From NCBI RefSeq assembly GCF_010015445.1, contig NC_053126.1, positions 22,905,669 to 22,969,668 of the forward strand: a DNA stretch of 64,000 nt, in the 5' to 3' direction. This DNA is from Perca fluviatilis. Lineage: Eukaryota; Chordata; Actinopteri; Perciformes; Percidae. Below the pieces are notes generated by a model, which was not told the origin of the DNA, did no database searches, and saw only the letters and a list, made by a program, of their open reading frames with translations. The position numbers and the translations under genes are program-made. Positions 1 to 63,660 of the stretch are shown here, in pieces (within the stretch, counting starts at the first letter, position 1; each line of letters starts with the position of its first letter).

Positions 1-127
1 TAAATATGCTTTTAAACTAAAGTTTGACTCACGTACATTCACAAAAATACCCTAGGATGCATTTTGGCGAGAGTTACGCTTTAGGTTCAAATAAACTTCT
101 CCAAACATGGCTGCTGTGACTTCTGAC

Positions 128-29770
<29,643 letters not shown>

Positions 29771-30400
29771 CTGTCATAAACAAACACTCATTTCACCATA
29801 AGCATAAACAAAGCATGTTTCCTGGTGTTTACTTCCTGTAAAATATCATCATAAATGACATAAACTGGGACTTAAAATCTACAAGAACAAGATCATCTTC
29901 TCTTCTCTGCTTCATAGTCATCAGATTCATCTACCAACCCTTATAGAGCTGGCTCAGGTTTGCCTTGGACCAGCTGTTAATTATGCTGTTATAGTTTTAG
30001 ACTGCCAGGGGACTTCCTTTGACACACTGAGCTCCTCTCTCCTCTCTCTTTCCATCCTTCTGCATTCATGTCCCAGAAATGCTTGTTACTAACTTAGCTC
30101 TGGAGCTTATTCCTCGGAGTCCTTATGTTTTCTCGCCCTGCAGTTTTCCTTGGATTAGGGTGGCACCTAAATCATGGTTGCAGCTGTCCTGCTCGGAGCC
30201 CTGCCATGTCCTGCAGTGCCCTGCTACGCCCTGCAGTGCCCTTCTACGCCCTGCTTCGCCCTGCAGTGCCCTGCTACGCCCTGCACTGACCTGTTACGCC
30301 ATGAACTACTACAACTACTATTCTAGTCATAGTTCCATTATCTTTATTGTGACTATTATTGCCCCTGTTCATCACACCCCCAACCGGCACCATTAGACAC

Positions 30401-30655
30401 GGCCTACCAAGAGCCTGGGTCTGTCCGAGGTTTCTCCCTATAAGGAAGTTTTCCTCACCACTCGAGGTTTCTGTCTAAAAGGGAGTTTTTCCTCGCCACT
30501 GTCGCACTAAATGCTTGCTCTTGGGGGAATTATTGGAATTGTTGGGTCTTTGTAAATTATTATATAGTGTGGACTAGACCTACTCTATCTGTAAAGTGTC
30601 TTGAGATAACTCTTGTCATGATTTGATACTATAAATAAAATTGAATTGAATCATT
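30401..30655 (+). repeat. 3' tail of a fish non-LTR retroelement-like repeat
   Basis: The text has CTGTCCGAGGTTTCTCCC, GGGAGTTTTTCCTCGCCACT, CTCTATCTGTAAAGTGTCTT and an (ATTGA)n-like end at AAATTGAATTGAAT. This 3' end recurs widely in fish genomes (recollection, not checked). A preceding tandem repeat of CCTGCAGTGCCCTGCTACGC type lies at 30195-30300. Confidence 0.6.
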
Positions 30656-32340
30656 CTTACAATATTACGCAATCCAACACAATGGCCTGGAAATTGATGC
30701 TATTTTTGTGTCTAGGTTGCATTTTATTGTAGGAAATCCAGCTACACAATATTTGCAATAAACAAGATTGTCTCCTTATTGTCTATCCAGTTACCATACT
30801 AAGTGCTACTGATTTCCTTGAGGCTACAGGGAGTCACGTTGTATGAGAAGAATCTGTTCTAATTCAGTTCTTAAATCAAGGATATGAGCAGCTGTATCCA
30901 TAAATGAAAAATAACTGCATTCTGGTATGATGTTTGCTGAATAATGTGGGCATTAACTATTTAGGATCCTGAGGGTTGTGGAAATGGATAGTTTAATTTA
31001 TTCTGAGTAAGGTAACATTGAGTAAAAAAAGTCTATAATGTGATGCTGCTGCTGCTGCTGCTGCTTCATTAACGTTTATGCATTTCCGCAAGCTTGCATA
31101 ATACAGTAAATGTAAACGTAAATGTAGGAGTCATGACACCCTCTGCAATAAGGAATGTTATATTATCATCAAATCCCCATTTTGCTTTTCAGCAGTTCTC
31201 TAAATAATGGTGTAATTCATATGGTAAAATATTATCCACTAAATGGATAAATGATAAATGTCTGCTCCACCTTATCAGCAGTGCCCAGGAGCCTCCACCA
31301 CAGAAGCTGTACACGCTGTATACTGGGCCACAAATTACTGCAGTGTGCTTTACAAGGAAAAAGACACTTTTAATCTGCAGCGATCGCTGGCTGGCTGGCT
31401 GTTCATTTTCAGATGCAGCGGTGCATGGCCAGCTTAGATCTGTCTGCTGAACTTTTGAATTTCAGGACGGTGCACTCCAATCAGACATCAGAGGGGAGGT
31501 GGGCGGATGTGATCGGACAGATATATAAATGGGGAGATTATTAGCAGAATGATAAAGGAGTCATATCATGGTATTTTGCTCGCATGGGCAACAGGGCAGA
31601 GTGGGTGGACAAAGCTGATTGATGTGTAACATTAAAGGGACTCATTTCATTCTCTGCTCCTGATTTAAGTTTGCAGTGAGAGCAGCAGATAGCTTCTGCT
31701 GTGTGTGCTGCAGTATTTCAGCTGCTGAGGGGAGGTTTGCTGTACAGAAAAGATAAGGGAAGACCTCTCCTGACAGCTAACAGTGACCCATACACTGTCA
31801 GGCCATCCCATCTTATTTTATGTTCCAAACCATAACTGGGAAACAAATAGACTAAGAATTAACCTCATTTTACAGCTTGCATTGCATTTAAAAGATGCTG
31901 GTAGGATTGGATGTTTTTCTATATGTTTTCTTTGTGTTTTCTTTGTGTTTATATTGACAGTTGACAAGTCTTTACACGTTGATAAGATAGGTAAAAATAG
32001 ATTGTTTATAATTGCCTTAAAAATGCATCAAAAGTCCTAATATATGACTAGGAGCTTTGTGATGCTATATTAGGTTAAATGCTAAAGTCAACAGCACGGC
32101 TAGTCATAATCACCCAGTGTGTTAACTTCTGTTACCTTTCATTTATCACAATGTTTTCTAACAATCAGCCCATTCCAAATAAGTTTTGAACGGGCACTAC
32201 ACGATTAACTAAACCAGAAGAGTTTCATCTGATAGGATTTGTAGCAGACTTTAAGGAAATAAAAAGCATCTATACTACATTATTTTCACTAGCAAGAAAA
32301 ATGTAAAGAATTCCCACATTGTAACTGAATGAACCATAGG

Positions 32341-32700
32341 TTTAAAGCTGCACTGGGTAGAATGCAAAAATAAAAGTGCAGAATTTGATGTGGAGTCATA
32401 CCTCTTTCAGCTCTCCCTCTCCACCCTGTCACACGGGAAATGCATGCGCAGAATAGCCAATAGGAATGCTCTCTCTCTAAAATGACCTGCGATTGGTCTC
32501 CTGTGACAGCTAGATTTTCTGAAGCCTAAAAACAGAGCTAAAAAGAGGTGCAAAAGTAGCTAGTTTTTTTTCCCAGACCACTTGAATTACAATAAATTGA
32601 AAGATTATTATGACATTTATGTCCAACCACACCAATAATAAAGTGTCTACCACAGCTTCAAAGATAAACTCTTATCATGAGATTTCACATGCTTTCTCTG
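32341..32700 (+). repeat. probable dispersed repeat
   Basis: The block from TTAAAGCTGCACTGGGTAGA through GACCTGCGATTGGTCTCCTG has the style of the short interspersed repeats elsewhere in the window. No second copy was seen here, so the call rests on recollection of similar fish repeats. Confidence 0.35.
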
Positions 32701-34065
32701 GTTTGCAAGAAGAAGTGCAGCCGAATGGTATCTAAGCTTTTATGGAAACTCTTTAAAAAACGACAACAACATAAATCTGTAAGATATCACTGCCAAATCC
32801 CACAATCCTCTGGGGTACTACTCTAAATGTAACCCTGAAACCAGGGTCTCCACTCCTGTTAGCTCACTTCTTTCTGAATAGGAAGAAACTAAAAAGACAG
32901 GCTGTGTCAGAAGGGAGGATGCCTCTCGCTGCTTTACTGAGCTTCTTCATGAGGACTGACAGGGAAAGAAAGAAAGCATTGAAATTCCTTTTCTACCTTG
33001 AAAATGAGATTAATGAACCTCAACCTTCTTTTAGTGGTGCAGGGGAAGAGCGGATGTTTACATTTCTGTGCCTTTTGTCCTCCGTTTCTGCACCTTATTC
33101 ACAGGGTTATATCATTTTCAGTTCACAGGGGTCCAATTTATACACGAAAAAAAGGTTGTTTTTGTACTGTAGAAAAGCAATGACATGAGACAGGCAGCAC
33201 TAAATTGTGGAGCCAGAAATAATGAGGAAAAATAAGTTAAAAATAGGGCACCTCATTGCTAAAAAAAAAATGGATAAGCCATCTTAAATTATCAAAAAGG
33301 AAAAAAAGCTTATGTGTGTAATTTGAGACACGACAAAAGCAAAAAGCACAATTTTTCACATGGTTTATTTCTGTGTCCCGAGGCAGCTGCTGAGAGTTTC
33401 AAACAGCTGTGATTATAAGAAAAAAGAGGAAGGCTTATAGAGGAATGTACAGTCACTCCACACAGGATGCTGATAAAAATAAAATAAAGCAGAGGGCATG
33501 AACACAGCAATGAAGCCTTTATTCTCATAGAGGCTACATACTGTATAGCAGCACATTACTCAGCCTAATGGCTTTTGTTCCTCCAAGGGACGCAGAGCTG
33601 TGGTGAGGATGTAAATCAGGAGAGACTGTACTGAGCCTGAGAAGCATTTGGCATCTTTAAGCTAACTCTTTGAAATACTTTGACAGTTGCAGTGTATGAC
33701 AGAAGATGCTACATTTTAGGGGAAAATTGGACAACCGGGCATAAGAGTCTACAGCCATGCCAGCTCTGTGAGGCTGTGCTTAGGCACAGTGGTGCTCTGA
33801 GCTAAATGCTAATGACAGCAATGCTGACAAGTCCTTTTGGATCAGCTGGAAAATGCATTGTCACAAAGCTGAAAACAGGGATGTTTTTTCTGACACCATG
33901 AAAAGTAGACTTTTTAGAGATACGTGGTTCTCACAGTGACGCTAAAAACTAGAGCTGGGAAATACGGAGAAAATCAAATATGATATTTTCTTAAAAATAC
34001 CTCGATAATGATATTGTGGCGATTTTGTATTGTATTGTATGTTGTAATGTATTGTAGGGTTGGCA

Positions 34066-34594
34066 TACACTGGACATCCAGAGTTCTCGCGATTAACTAT
34101 GCCCTTGTAGCCAAGCTGCACCAATCACATCGGTGTATCTGATATAGGCGGGCCAGAGGCGAGCTAAACAGATGACGACAGCGCTGCGACGTCCAAGTCA
34201 TTAGTAAACATTGCAAGATGGCTACGGATGAACACCAGTTGTTTGAAGCGGCTTTGGCCGCTACAATAAACGAGTTAGACTTGGCTTTTTATCTAAAAGA
34301 GGAGCAGAAGACGGCGCTCAAATCGTTCCTTTGCAAGAAGGACGTTTTTGCTGTTTTGCCGACCGGATACGGAAAGAGTTTAATCTACCAGTTAGCTCCG
34401 CTGGTAGCTAAGCGTATAGGTACGCTCTGGATACATCACCCCGTAATTGATGTGATTGGTCCTAGTGTTATCCAATTGCGTGCAGTGAGATTTTCAAATG
34501 CATGCTTGGTGCCGCCCCTCGAGTTGGGCCATTTTCATTACTCAATGCCAGACCCTTCGGATCTTTTTTGATTTGGGTCTGGATTTCCAGGCTA
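34066..34594 (+). mobile_element. non-autonomous DNA element carrying a RecQ-like first exon; 9-bp target duplication
   Basis: GGGTTGGCA occurs at 34057-34065 and again at 34595-34603, bracketing 529 bases. The left end TACACTGGACATCCAGA and the right end, reversed, TAGCCTGGAAATCCAGA match at 14 of 17 positions. Inverted ends with 9-bp duplications fit Mutator-like elements, but 10 bp (with a leading A) is equally readable. The interior holds a 152-base upstream region, a start codon in strong context (AAGATGG) and a helicase exon. No transposase is present. Confidence 0.72.
34218..34421 (+). pseudogene. RecQ-like helicase first exon fragment (captured)
   Basis: The ATG at 34218 opens 68 residues running MATDEHQLFEAALAATINEL to IYQLAPLVAKRIG. 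LKEEQKTALKSFLCKKDVFA followed by VLPTGYGKSLIYQLAP has the layout of RecQ helicase Q-motif/motif 0 and motif I (Walker A, GYGKS). The frame then meets ATAG-GTACGC, which looks like a splice donor. The open frame running on to 34571 is unrelated tail sequence. Only the start of one RecA-like lobe is present, so it cannot be a working helicase. Whether it is transcribed is unknown. Confidence 0.7.
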
Positions 34595-34879
34595 GGGTTG
34601 GCAATTGGTGCTTTCACAAAATATTTACACAATGAGATTTATGATAAATAATCATCACTTATGTGGATACAATGACTAAGTGAGTAAAGGTAAATGATAG
34701 AACAGCTAGTAAGTCTGTTAAGTTCACAAAATTACATCATACTGTAATGCAGCCTTTAAAACCAGGAAAAAAACAACACTTGTGTCAAATAACAATATTA
34801 CGATATCCAAAACTTAAGACGATATATCAATATTGATATACAGTATTGCCCAGCCTTACTACAAACACATCATGATCTT

Positions 34880-35420
34880 AATGAGTATGATGCATTGCTG
34901 TAGATTAAACTACCCAATAGTATATAAAGGAGTTAAAATTAGCACAACCTTAAAGCTTCAGTGTGTAATTTTTTGATATTATTGAACATCTGTTACATTC
35001 AAGCCATTGCCAAATGAGTTGCTACAAAGCTAATTAAGACTATCAGCTCCACACAACTCTCTCTGGATTTCTCAGTATGGCGATGTTCAGAAGTTTGTGT
35101 CGTACGGCGACTTCCGCGCGCAGAAGGCTTGTATCATGTGGACGCGCCAACAGTTTTGTTGTCATTACTTAGAATTCCTCATGGGGGAGACAGAAACTAC
35201 GTACTATAGCTTTAAACATCTACAGCAGTAAAATGCAACATTACACATGAATGCAGCGGTCATATTAATCAAGAAACATCAGATATAATATGAAAACACT
35301 GACAGGGAACATTTGACTGCACAACGAGTACATAAAGTAAGTATTAAGTATTTTCACAGTGTGGTATTAGTACTTAGTAAGGATCTGAATACTTCCTCTG
35401 ATACGTTTATTTATTCTTAA
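34880..35420 (+). repeat. dispersed repeat family S, split by a TTAA-type element
   Basis: The text GATTAAACTACCCAATAGTA to GCACAACC, then after the insertion ACATCTACAGCAGTAAAATG and GTATTAAGTATTTTCACAGT, is one repeat copy. It shares its words with other copies in the window, for example 4533-4985 and 60465-61075. Confidence 0.6.
34950..35215 (+). mobile_element. TTAA-type miniature element, copy 2, both ends present
   Basis: TTAA at 34950-34953 and 35212-35215 bracket a 258-base core. It starts AGCTTCAGTGTGTAA and ends, reversed, AGCTATAGTACGTAG, so the ends are imperfect inverted repeats. TTAA duplication is the hallmark of piggyBac-type insertion. It is inserted in a family S repeat and lacks the inner block seen in copies 1 and 3. 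Confidence 0.7.
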
Positions 35421-37204
35421 AATATTATGTATGTATTTTCTCTTATATTTCAAAGTCTGTTGGAATATTGGCTATAATTGTTCTACTTAATATAGATGCA
35501 AACACTTCTTTAAATAGCACATAAGGTAATTAAAAGAATTTCTTACCATGCTGCTATGCTGTTTTGCTGCAGAACCGTATCAGTCAACAGGCCACTGGAA
35601 ATATGAATGAAAAGACAGAAGGGATTATTGGATGTCATACTGTCCATTATGATCCAAAGCCTGCAGGGTTGCAGCTCAGAGGGAATGGAGTAACACTGAC
35701 TATCTTTCAAGCTCTTTTTCCACTTGTAAAAATGAAAAAGGCCTGGCAGAGGGACATGCTTTGGTTTTGGTCAAGACATTTTCTATGAGTCTTTGTTGAG
35801 CAGAAATGTCCAGTGGTCCTCACTCTGTGTCAGAAACACAAAGGAGGACACTGTCCGACGGAGCTGTGATGTACTCGGACACAACAAGGACTTTTGTGTC
35901 TTCACTGCTTGTTCTCTTCTGTTAAATCTCATTTGGACTCTGGATGTAGTAAGTGACAGTCTGGTTATATTCATTTCAAACAGATGAGGCCTGTCTCTCA
36001 GAAGAATAAAGCCACTTGTGATTACACTGCTGGGCCTTTAGGGAGCTTAAGCAAGATTTAACATTTACAGCAGGTAACTTTCCAATAAATTTAGGGTTTA
36101 TTGAATAACTCAAAAACAAACAAAAAAACTGTTGTTGCTGTTGGATTTTTCATCATAGACCCAACATTTGTTATAGACAAAATATAGTATTACACTCTTA
36201 AAATCATAAACCAAAAATAATTTAGAGCACCGAAAATCACTTTAATACTTGAAATATGACTAAACTAAACTATTGATTAGTTTATATTTATCTTATATCT
36301 ATATTTTATTTATATTTATCTTTTTGTCTGGTTGGTTTTTGCCTGGTTGTCGTTTTTTTTCCACACAGAATAGGGTTTCATAAATGGATCAAAACATCAT
36401 CTTCATGGTTCTCTAATATGAATCCCTCCTCATTCTGTCAACGCTGCACAAAGCAGCTTTGTTCTAAATAAAAGAGGCAAAAAAAAAGCCAAAAAAAGGT
36501 TGTTTTTGTCAAACTGTCCATTTTTTATATATTTTGGATCAAAAGCAATTGGCTGTCTCGCTGGAGAGCAAAAAAAAAAAAAAAATCCTAGACGAGATTT
36601 AAAATGAATGACTTTTACCTCTTCAAACGACAAGATAAAAAAAAGGAGACGAGGGAAACAACCATATACAATATTTAGTTTCATAAAGATCCCTGAGTAA
36701 TCCAATTTTTCTTGAATGGAAAATAAATCACTTTGATGTGACTTCATTATGATTTGGATGTTTATTGCAGGCTTCAATACTTCCTGCTCTGTTCTACTGA
36801 AGCCCCCTGAGAGTGTCAAAATAAAACAGTAGTATTGTAGTGTATTATAATTAGTTATATATTGCCCTTAAGCAGCTTCCAGACGCTTTCGATGCACTGT
36901 CAATAGAAGAATGTACAGCATTCTGCATTTGACTGATTGACATTTTGACGGATGAGGGTCAAAGGTCGTTCCTCTCTGGTGCATCAGGAAAACACAAATC
37001 AGAATAAAAGAATACAGAAAATGCATTTATTTTAAGTATTTGGGTCTTTGTGTTGCAGTTAATTACTATTCAACAATAATCAATAATTTTGCTGTACTGT
37101 ACATTCACATTTTACCAAATTAGCATTCATTTTCTCTTCTTTTCAGTTTTTAGCAGCATGGCTCTGCTGAAAAAAAAACAAAAAAACTATGGGATGGGAT
37201 GATT

Positions 37205-37345
37205 AAATTTTGAACAAACATTCATGTTCCCCAGAGGATGAATCCTACTGATTTTGGTGATCCTGACTTTTCCTCTAGCGCCACCAGGAGATTGACATTT
37301 GTGGTTTTGAACAAAATGCCTCACAAAACAGTAGTGCTAGATGGA
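37205..37345 (-). repeat. dispersed repeat family P, reversed fragment
   Basis: ACATTCATGTTCCCCAGAGG and CTCTAGCGCCACCAGGAG are the reverse of the family P text found near 29030 and 47700. Confidence 0.6.
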
Positions 37346-37439
37346 TTACAATGAAAATGCGATTCACAAATTCTTTTGCTGATGCTGAATTTTTATTCTT
37401 ATTTATCTGTTACTATGATGATCTTAGCATGTAGCTCAA

Positions 37440-37791
37440 AGCACCACCCCCCATGAGGAATTCTAACAACACTGTCAGCGCATCCACATGATACAAGCCT
37501 TCCGTGATCGTGCACCACCCCCACCCCTCCTTCACACAGTTACTTGTAACCAAGGAGACACGGAGGATTAAAAAAAACATGATGGACTCCTCAGAAGAGG
37601 TAATTATCTTCACTCGATTTTCTGCACGCAAAAGTCGCCAAACACCCTTTTCTGAACACAGCCATACTGAGAAATACAGAGAGTTGTGTGGAGCTGATAG
37701 TCTTGATTAACTTTGTAGTGACTAATTTTGGCAATGGCTTGAATGTAACGGACGTTCATTAATATAAAAAAGTTACGCACTAAAGCTTTAA
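37440..37791 (-). mobile_element. TTAA-type miniature element, copy 3, reversed and truncated
   Basis: Read on the minus strand it begins at TTAA (37791-37788), then AGCTTTAGTGCGTAAC, and follows copy 1 through GAGTCCATCATG. The far end dissolves after AGAATTCCTCATGGGG, so that border is approximate. Confidence 0.65.
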
Positions 37792-39305
37792 ATAAAGCCT
37801 CACAGAGCATGGCTGCAGATTCTTAGTTGTTTTATTATTAAAGGTTTTCCATTAAAATTTGGGGTCATATAATGCAGTTTTTATTTACCACTTCAGAGAA
37901 ATGCATTACTCACTGACTCAGGAATTTCCATGCTCTCCTTTCCTACAACCTTCAAGCTCTCTTACATAAAAACTGTTGTTGTAGCATCCACACATGATCA
38001 AGTTGCGGTTGTGGTTTATAAGGTTTAAATGTTCCTTGGTGTTTGTGATTTTTATAAGGAAGGAAAAACGAGGTGATGCATGAATTCAAAGAAACTCTCT
38101 GATGGAAGAAATGTTTGCTGATATCAACTGTGCATTCAGAGTGAAACCTAAAACCGCCTTGCAAATCCTGTCCCTTAGCTCACCTTGTTGTGACATTGCA
38201 GCTACATGACTTGATAACCTCCTACAAAAGCTTGCACTTGAAATGTTAGCCTGGCAGGAGCTGTGATTGGTTAATGCCGAAGATAAGACAACCTCGAAAC
38301 TTGAATACTAAAACACTTCTGTTTACTTTGGAGCGCCGTCACAGTCTCATTGTTAAAACAACTGTATCCCACTCAGGCTTTCATGGCCTTTATTTCCGCA
38401 CCAGCTGCCTGCAATAATCCTCTAAAAGGAATAAAATCAATCCTCCTCAAATCCACTTTTAAAGGCTGTCTGCCCGTTGGTGTCCGGGCACTAATCACCT
38501 CAGTCTGCTTTATCCACCAAAAGAGCAGTTGTAAGACCCTTAAAACATGTTGGGGGAATCAAGGGAATATTCAGCTTACTGCATTAATGAAAGTGGATGA
38601 GATCTTACAGATAGTATAAATAACCTGTAGCTCCATGTCATCTCTGTTAATAGGCAGGTTGATCTTTTGTAATTTGCAGTATTTCTAACTAAAACTTGAT
38701 CAAAACAACCACAATGCACTTTGCAGAATTGGAGTACAGAGAACGTTGGGATTTAATTTACATGTTATGTTGTTAATTACTGTGTCCCGGAAAAGTATTG
38801 ACATTATTTCACCTATTTCCAAAACGTATTGATTTTTTCAAGGGCTTTTTTGGTGTCAACTTACTTGTTTCAAGTGCAGCAATCTGCATGCAAACATGCA
38901 GCCCAAAGTGCTTCACATAGCAACATTTAAACAACACAGACAAAAAAAACAATAAATAAAAATTGACCATGACTAAAAATTATAACAATAAAACAAAAAC
39001 ATGTTAAAAATAATAATGAAAAAAGAAGTTTGAATAAAATAAACACCATGGACACAAAACAATGTAAAAACTAAGGTTATGAAATCCAAATTAAAAGCCA
39101 GAATAAAAAGATAAGTCTATTTTAAGTTGCTTTTAAAAAATAGTTCCGCATATGTGACAAGTATGTTTTTTTTTCGGTTTCTTTTTCCATCTTCCTTCTT
39201 TTTAATCTCTGGTTTTGATAACGCAAAAGTAGTAGTATTAGTTGTTGTAAATTGTAATTGCATTCAGTAGTCTTCAAATATGTCATTCTTTGGTGTCACT
39301 GTACT

Positions 39306-39450
39306 CTATATATAACATCAGTGCATCTTGTGCTTAATCCATGACCAATCCTTAGCCATGATGAGCAACAGGATGGTGTAACTCGACCACGACATGCCCA
39401 TGTAAAGGAATGAGGCTTCACACCAAGGACAATAGTGTGATATAAAAAGG
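39306..39450 (+). promoter_or_regulatory. myosin gene core promoter: TATA box and MEF2-like site
   Basis: TATAAAAAGG at 39441-39450 lies about 25-30 bases before the inferred start of non-coding exon 1. CTATATATAA at 39306-39315 matches the MEF2 consensus CTA(A/T)4TA(A/G), typical of muscle promoters. Sites were read by eye only. Confidence 0.65.
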
Positions 39451-39469
39451 GACAGTGCAACTGCTTATG

Positions 39470-39495
39470 TTTGCTCTTGCAGCGTAATCAAGAAG
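39470..39495 (+). other. myosin gene non-coding exon 1 (approximate start)
   Basis: AATCAAGAAG followed by GTGAGT at 39496 is a strong donor. The exon start is inferred from TATA spacing. Sarcomeric myosin genes typically begin with a short untranslated exon like this. It splices to 39712, where the ATG lies ten bases in. Confidence 0.55.
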
Positions 39496-39721
39496 GTGAG
39501 TGTGCAATCCTTTGGTGTGTAACAGCTTCTGTGCAGGATTTTTGTATTTTGTAAAAAATGTACGTGTTTATTTTTTCCGGAAAATAGAGTTCAGTCGTCC
39601 TATTCCTGTAATAGTGCAGTAAGTGGGTGAGTACTGTTGCTACATGTCAAGCATTATCCACTGCATAAAAGAATTGAAGGTGCTGATGGTGTGTTCTTGT
39701 CTTTGATTCAGGAAGGAGAAC

Positions 39722-61518
<21,797 letters not shown>

Positions 61519-63618
61519 TCTGTGGCTGCCATGGCAACGATGGAGTCTGCTGTGTCTCTGAAGTTGACATAGTATAACATATTCATAACCAAATATGTGT
61601 TGGCTTCTTAATTTAAAGGGTAACTACCGTGTTTTTCAACCTGGACCCCTATTTCCCTATGTTTTTGTGTCTATCAACAACACCCACTCACTGACTCTCA
61701 GCACGGGTTATATTAAAATATAATAACATGCAAATTCATGTATGTTTCCATCCACTGCTGTTATGCTAATATTAGGAGCTGAGTCTAGGAGCTGTCTTAG
61801 GAGCTGAAATGAACAGTTGGTGCCATTAAATTGTTGCCGAAGAGGAAGCATGAAATTATGTAATAAAAAAGATGTGGAAAATGTGACATAAATATGACAT
61901 TTCTGTTTGTATCATGTATTAATGTGAGGAAGAATACAGTCTTCTCATCACTCCACAAGGATCTGATGTTTTCACCTTTTCAGAGAAAGTTTAAAGGTCC
62001 CGGCCCCGCAAGTTTGAAGAAGGAAACATGAGCTCCAAAAGCTCACAGGGCCAGTAGGTGGCGATAAAGGCAACATCAATGATACGTCAAATACCAGAGA
62101 AGAATATTCTGAGCATGCATAGTGAGCTTATTTTTTGGGCAGTATCAACATCAAACAGTAGTTAAATAGTAGTAGCTATTTTTTATTTATTTATTCATAC
62201 ACATTGCTCTTTATTTATTTAATATCTTCTGGTGCACCGGCCCAAGGTGCTGAGGCAAAACTGAAGTGTGACTCAAGTGTGGACAGACGACGAGTTGGAG
62301 TAGCTGCTTAGCGTCACCCTAAAATACCGGTCGTCCGCCATTGTTCACATAGCAACAATGGGCATGCGTGAATTAAGAGGAGATGATGTCATCAGTTCCA
62401 CACGAATATACAGTATCCAGAGTTTTATTGGGCAAAAACGTAGAGGAAAATATCAATTTTCAAAAATATTTGTATATGTGTTAACAGGGCCCGAGTCTGT
62501 TTCCATTGCACTTTGTCGCATTTTATTTTTTATCGATCCACCAATTTTTATGTGTGTGTGTGTGTGTGTGTGCAATATTTAGACTTTTTTAATTGCATTT
62601 TCTGCATTTCTGGAAAACTTTCAGCAAAGAATTAAAAAGAGACACACTTAAGTGTCTTTTTTAATATGACCAATGGAGGGAGCCAAAGCAGGAAATGTTA
62701 ATATTCTACATATAGTGGCTTTAAATATGAAGGGGTGCACAATGATGATTAGCACCAGGAATGGTTTGCATTGTGGTATTGGATGTATGTTGCCTTGTTT
62801 TCAATAAATCTCACATCTCAACACATCTCACTCCTTTTATTAATCTAGACATTATTATTATTATTATTTTATGCACGGTATATGTAGCCAGATCTTTACA
62901 GGTCCAGAGTTAAATGTGAGCAAGCAAACAGGAGAAATTAACTTTAATTTTACAAACATTTCTTACTGCTCATAAACTAAAATCAACAGCAAACACGTAA
63001 AACTAGACTAGAAAGTTGTGACTTGGATTTGGAAAATGAGACGTTTGTGAATCCAAACAGGATTTAACAAGGATGTATGGTGATATGGGTAAAACATATA
63101 AAAATGAACATGCTACTGTACAGCGGCCCTAATAACCCCCGTGGCTGCTCACACTCTTTGCTCCGGTTCCTTTGCTGGAATATTGTTTAAATTGTTAAAA
63201 ACACTTATTATGCAGAATATGAGTATAAAAGTATAATCTGAATTAATGAACGTTTTAAGGCAGCTGCTAAAACACAACGCATAATTAATACCTGTATACA
63301 ACATTAGTCTTACAAAACAACAGTTGCTCTCCAATTAAAAATCCCATTATTATTACTATTTATCTCACAGGAGACAAATATTGTAGTTACAGTTCATTTT
63401 GTCATCAACATCACTACTGGATTTATTATGTCTTTAAAAATATAATAATAATAATAATCATAATGCATAATCCCACAAGGGGACTGCTTTTACTTATCTG
63501 ACTGATGATCACCAATTTATGTTAGAATGATTTACTGATATAAGTTAAAATGCTATGGTATTAATATGGTAAACTATAAACTACCTTTTATAATTTGTCT
63601 CCGCAGGTGTTCAGAGAG
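61519..63618. other. intergenic region between convergent myosin genes
   Basis: It is A+T-rich with short runs such as (TG)n at 62550-62573 and ATT repeats near 62850. It carries both genes' 3' untranslated regions. Candidate poly(A) signals are AATAAA at 61862 (plus) and the reverse of TTTATT at 63422-63427 (minus). No other gene is seen. Confidence 0.6.
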
Positions 63619-63660
63619 TTAATGTCCAACATTCCGAAACTCGCCCTGTCCTTCTTGTGC
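63619..63660 (-). CDS. candidate last exon of the second myosin gene
   Basis: On the minus strand TTATTTGCAG is followed by GCA CAA GAA GGA..., a 13-residue frame (AQEGQGEFRNVGH) ending TAA at 63621-63619. Position, phase and the AxxGxGE pattern parallel the last exon of the complete gene (AKDSGE). It would be reached only if the upstream in-frame TGA (63933-63931) were absent. Confidence 0.5.
   Translation of the reverse strand, partial: AQEGQGEFRNVGH

Larger units (their letters stand above)
33951..34859 (+). repeat. host repeat with AGAGCTGGG/CCCAGCCT ends, split by an insertion
   Basis: It begins AGAGCTGGGAAATACGGAG and ends ATATACAGTATTGCCCAGCC, so its ends are inverted (AGAGCTGGG-AATA against AGGCTGGGCAATA). 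The interior has GATATT/CGATAT words. It is continuous across the insertion at 34066-34594: text before (ATTGTAGGGTTGGCA) resumes after (GGGTTGGCAATTGGTGC). Confidence 0.65.
29771..39440. other. upstream gas7 intron and/or intergenic region between gas7 and the myosin gene
   Basis: No exon of either neighbour was recognised. Contents include a tandem CCCTGC-type repeat (30195-30300), a retroelement tail (30401-30655), (CTG)n at 31046-31069, the RecQ-carrying element (34066-34594) nested in another repeat, and TTAA-type elements. The gas7 promoter for the WW-containing isoform is presumably here or beyond, but no signal fixes it. Confidence 0.6.

Noticed and set aside
34218..34571. A complete 117-residue helicase-like protein
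   Set aside because: Only the first 68 codons resemble RecQ; the remainder runs through a splice donor into the element's tail.
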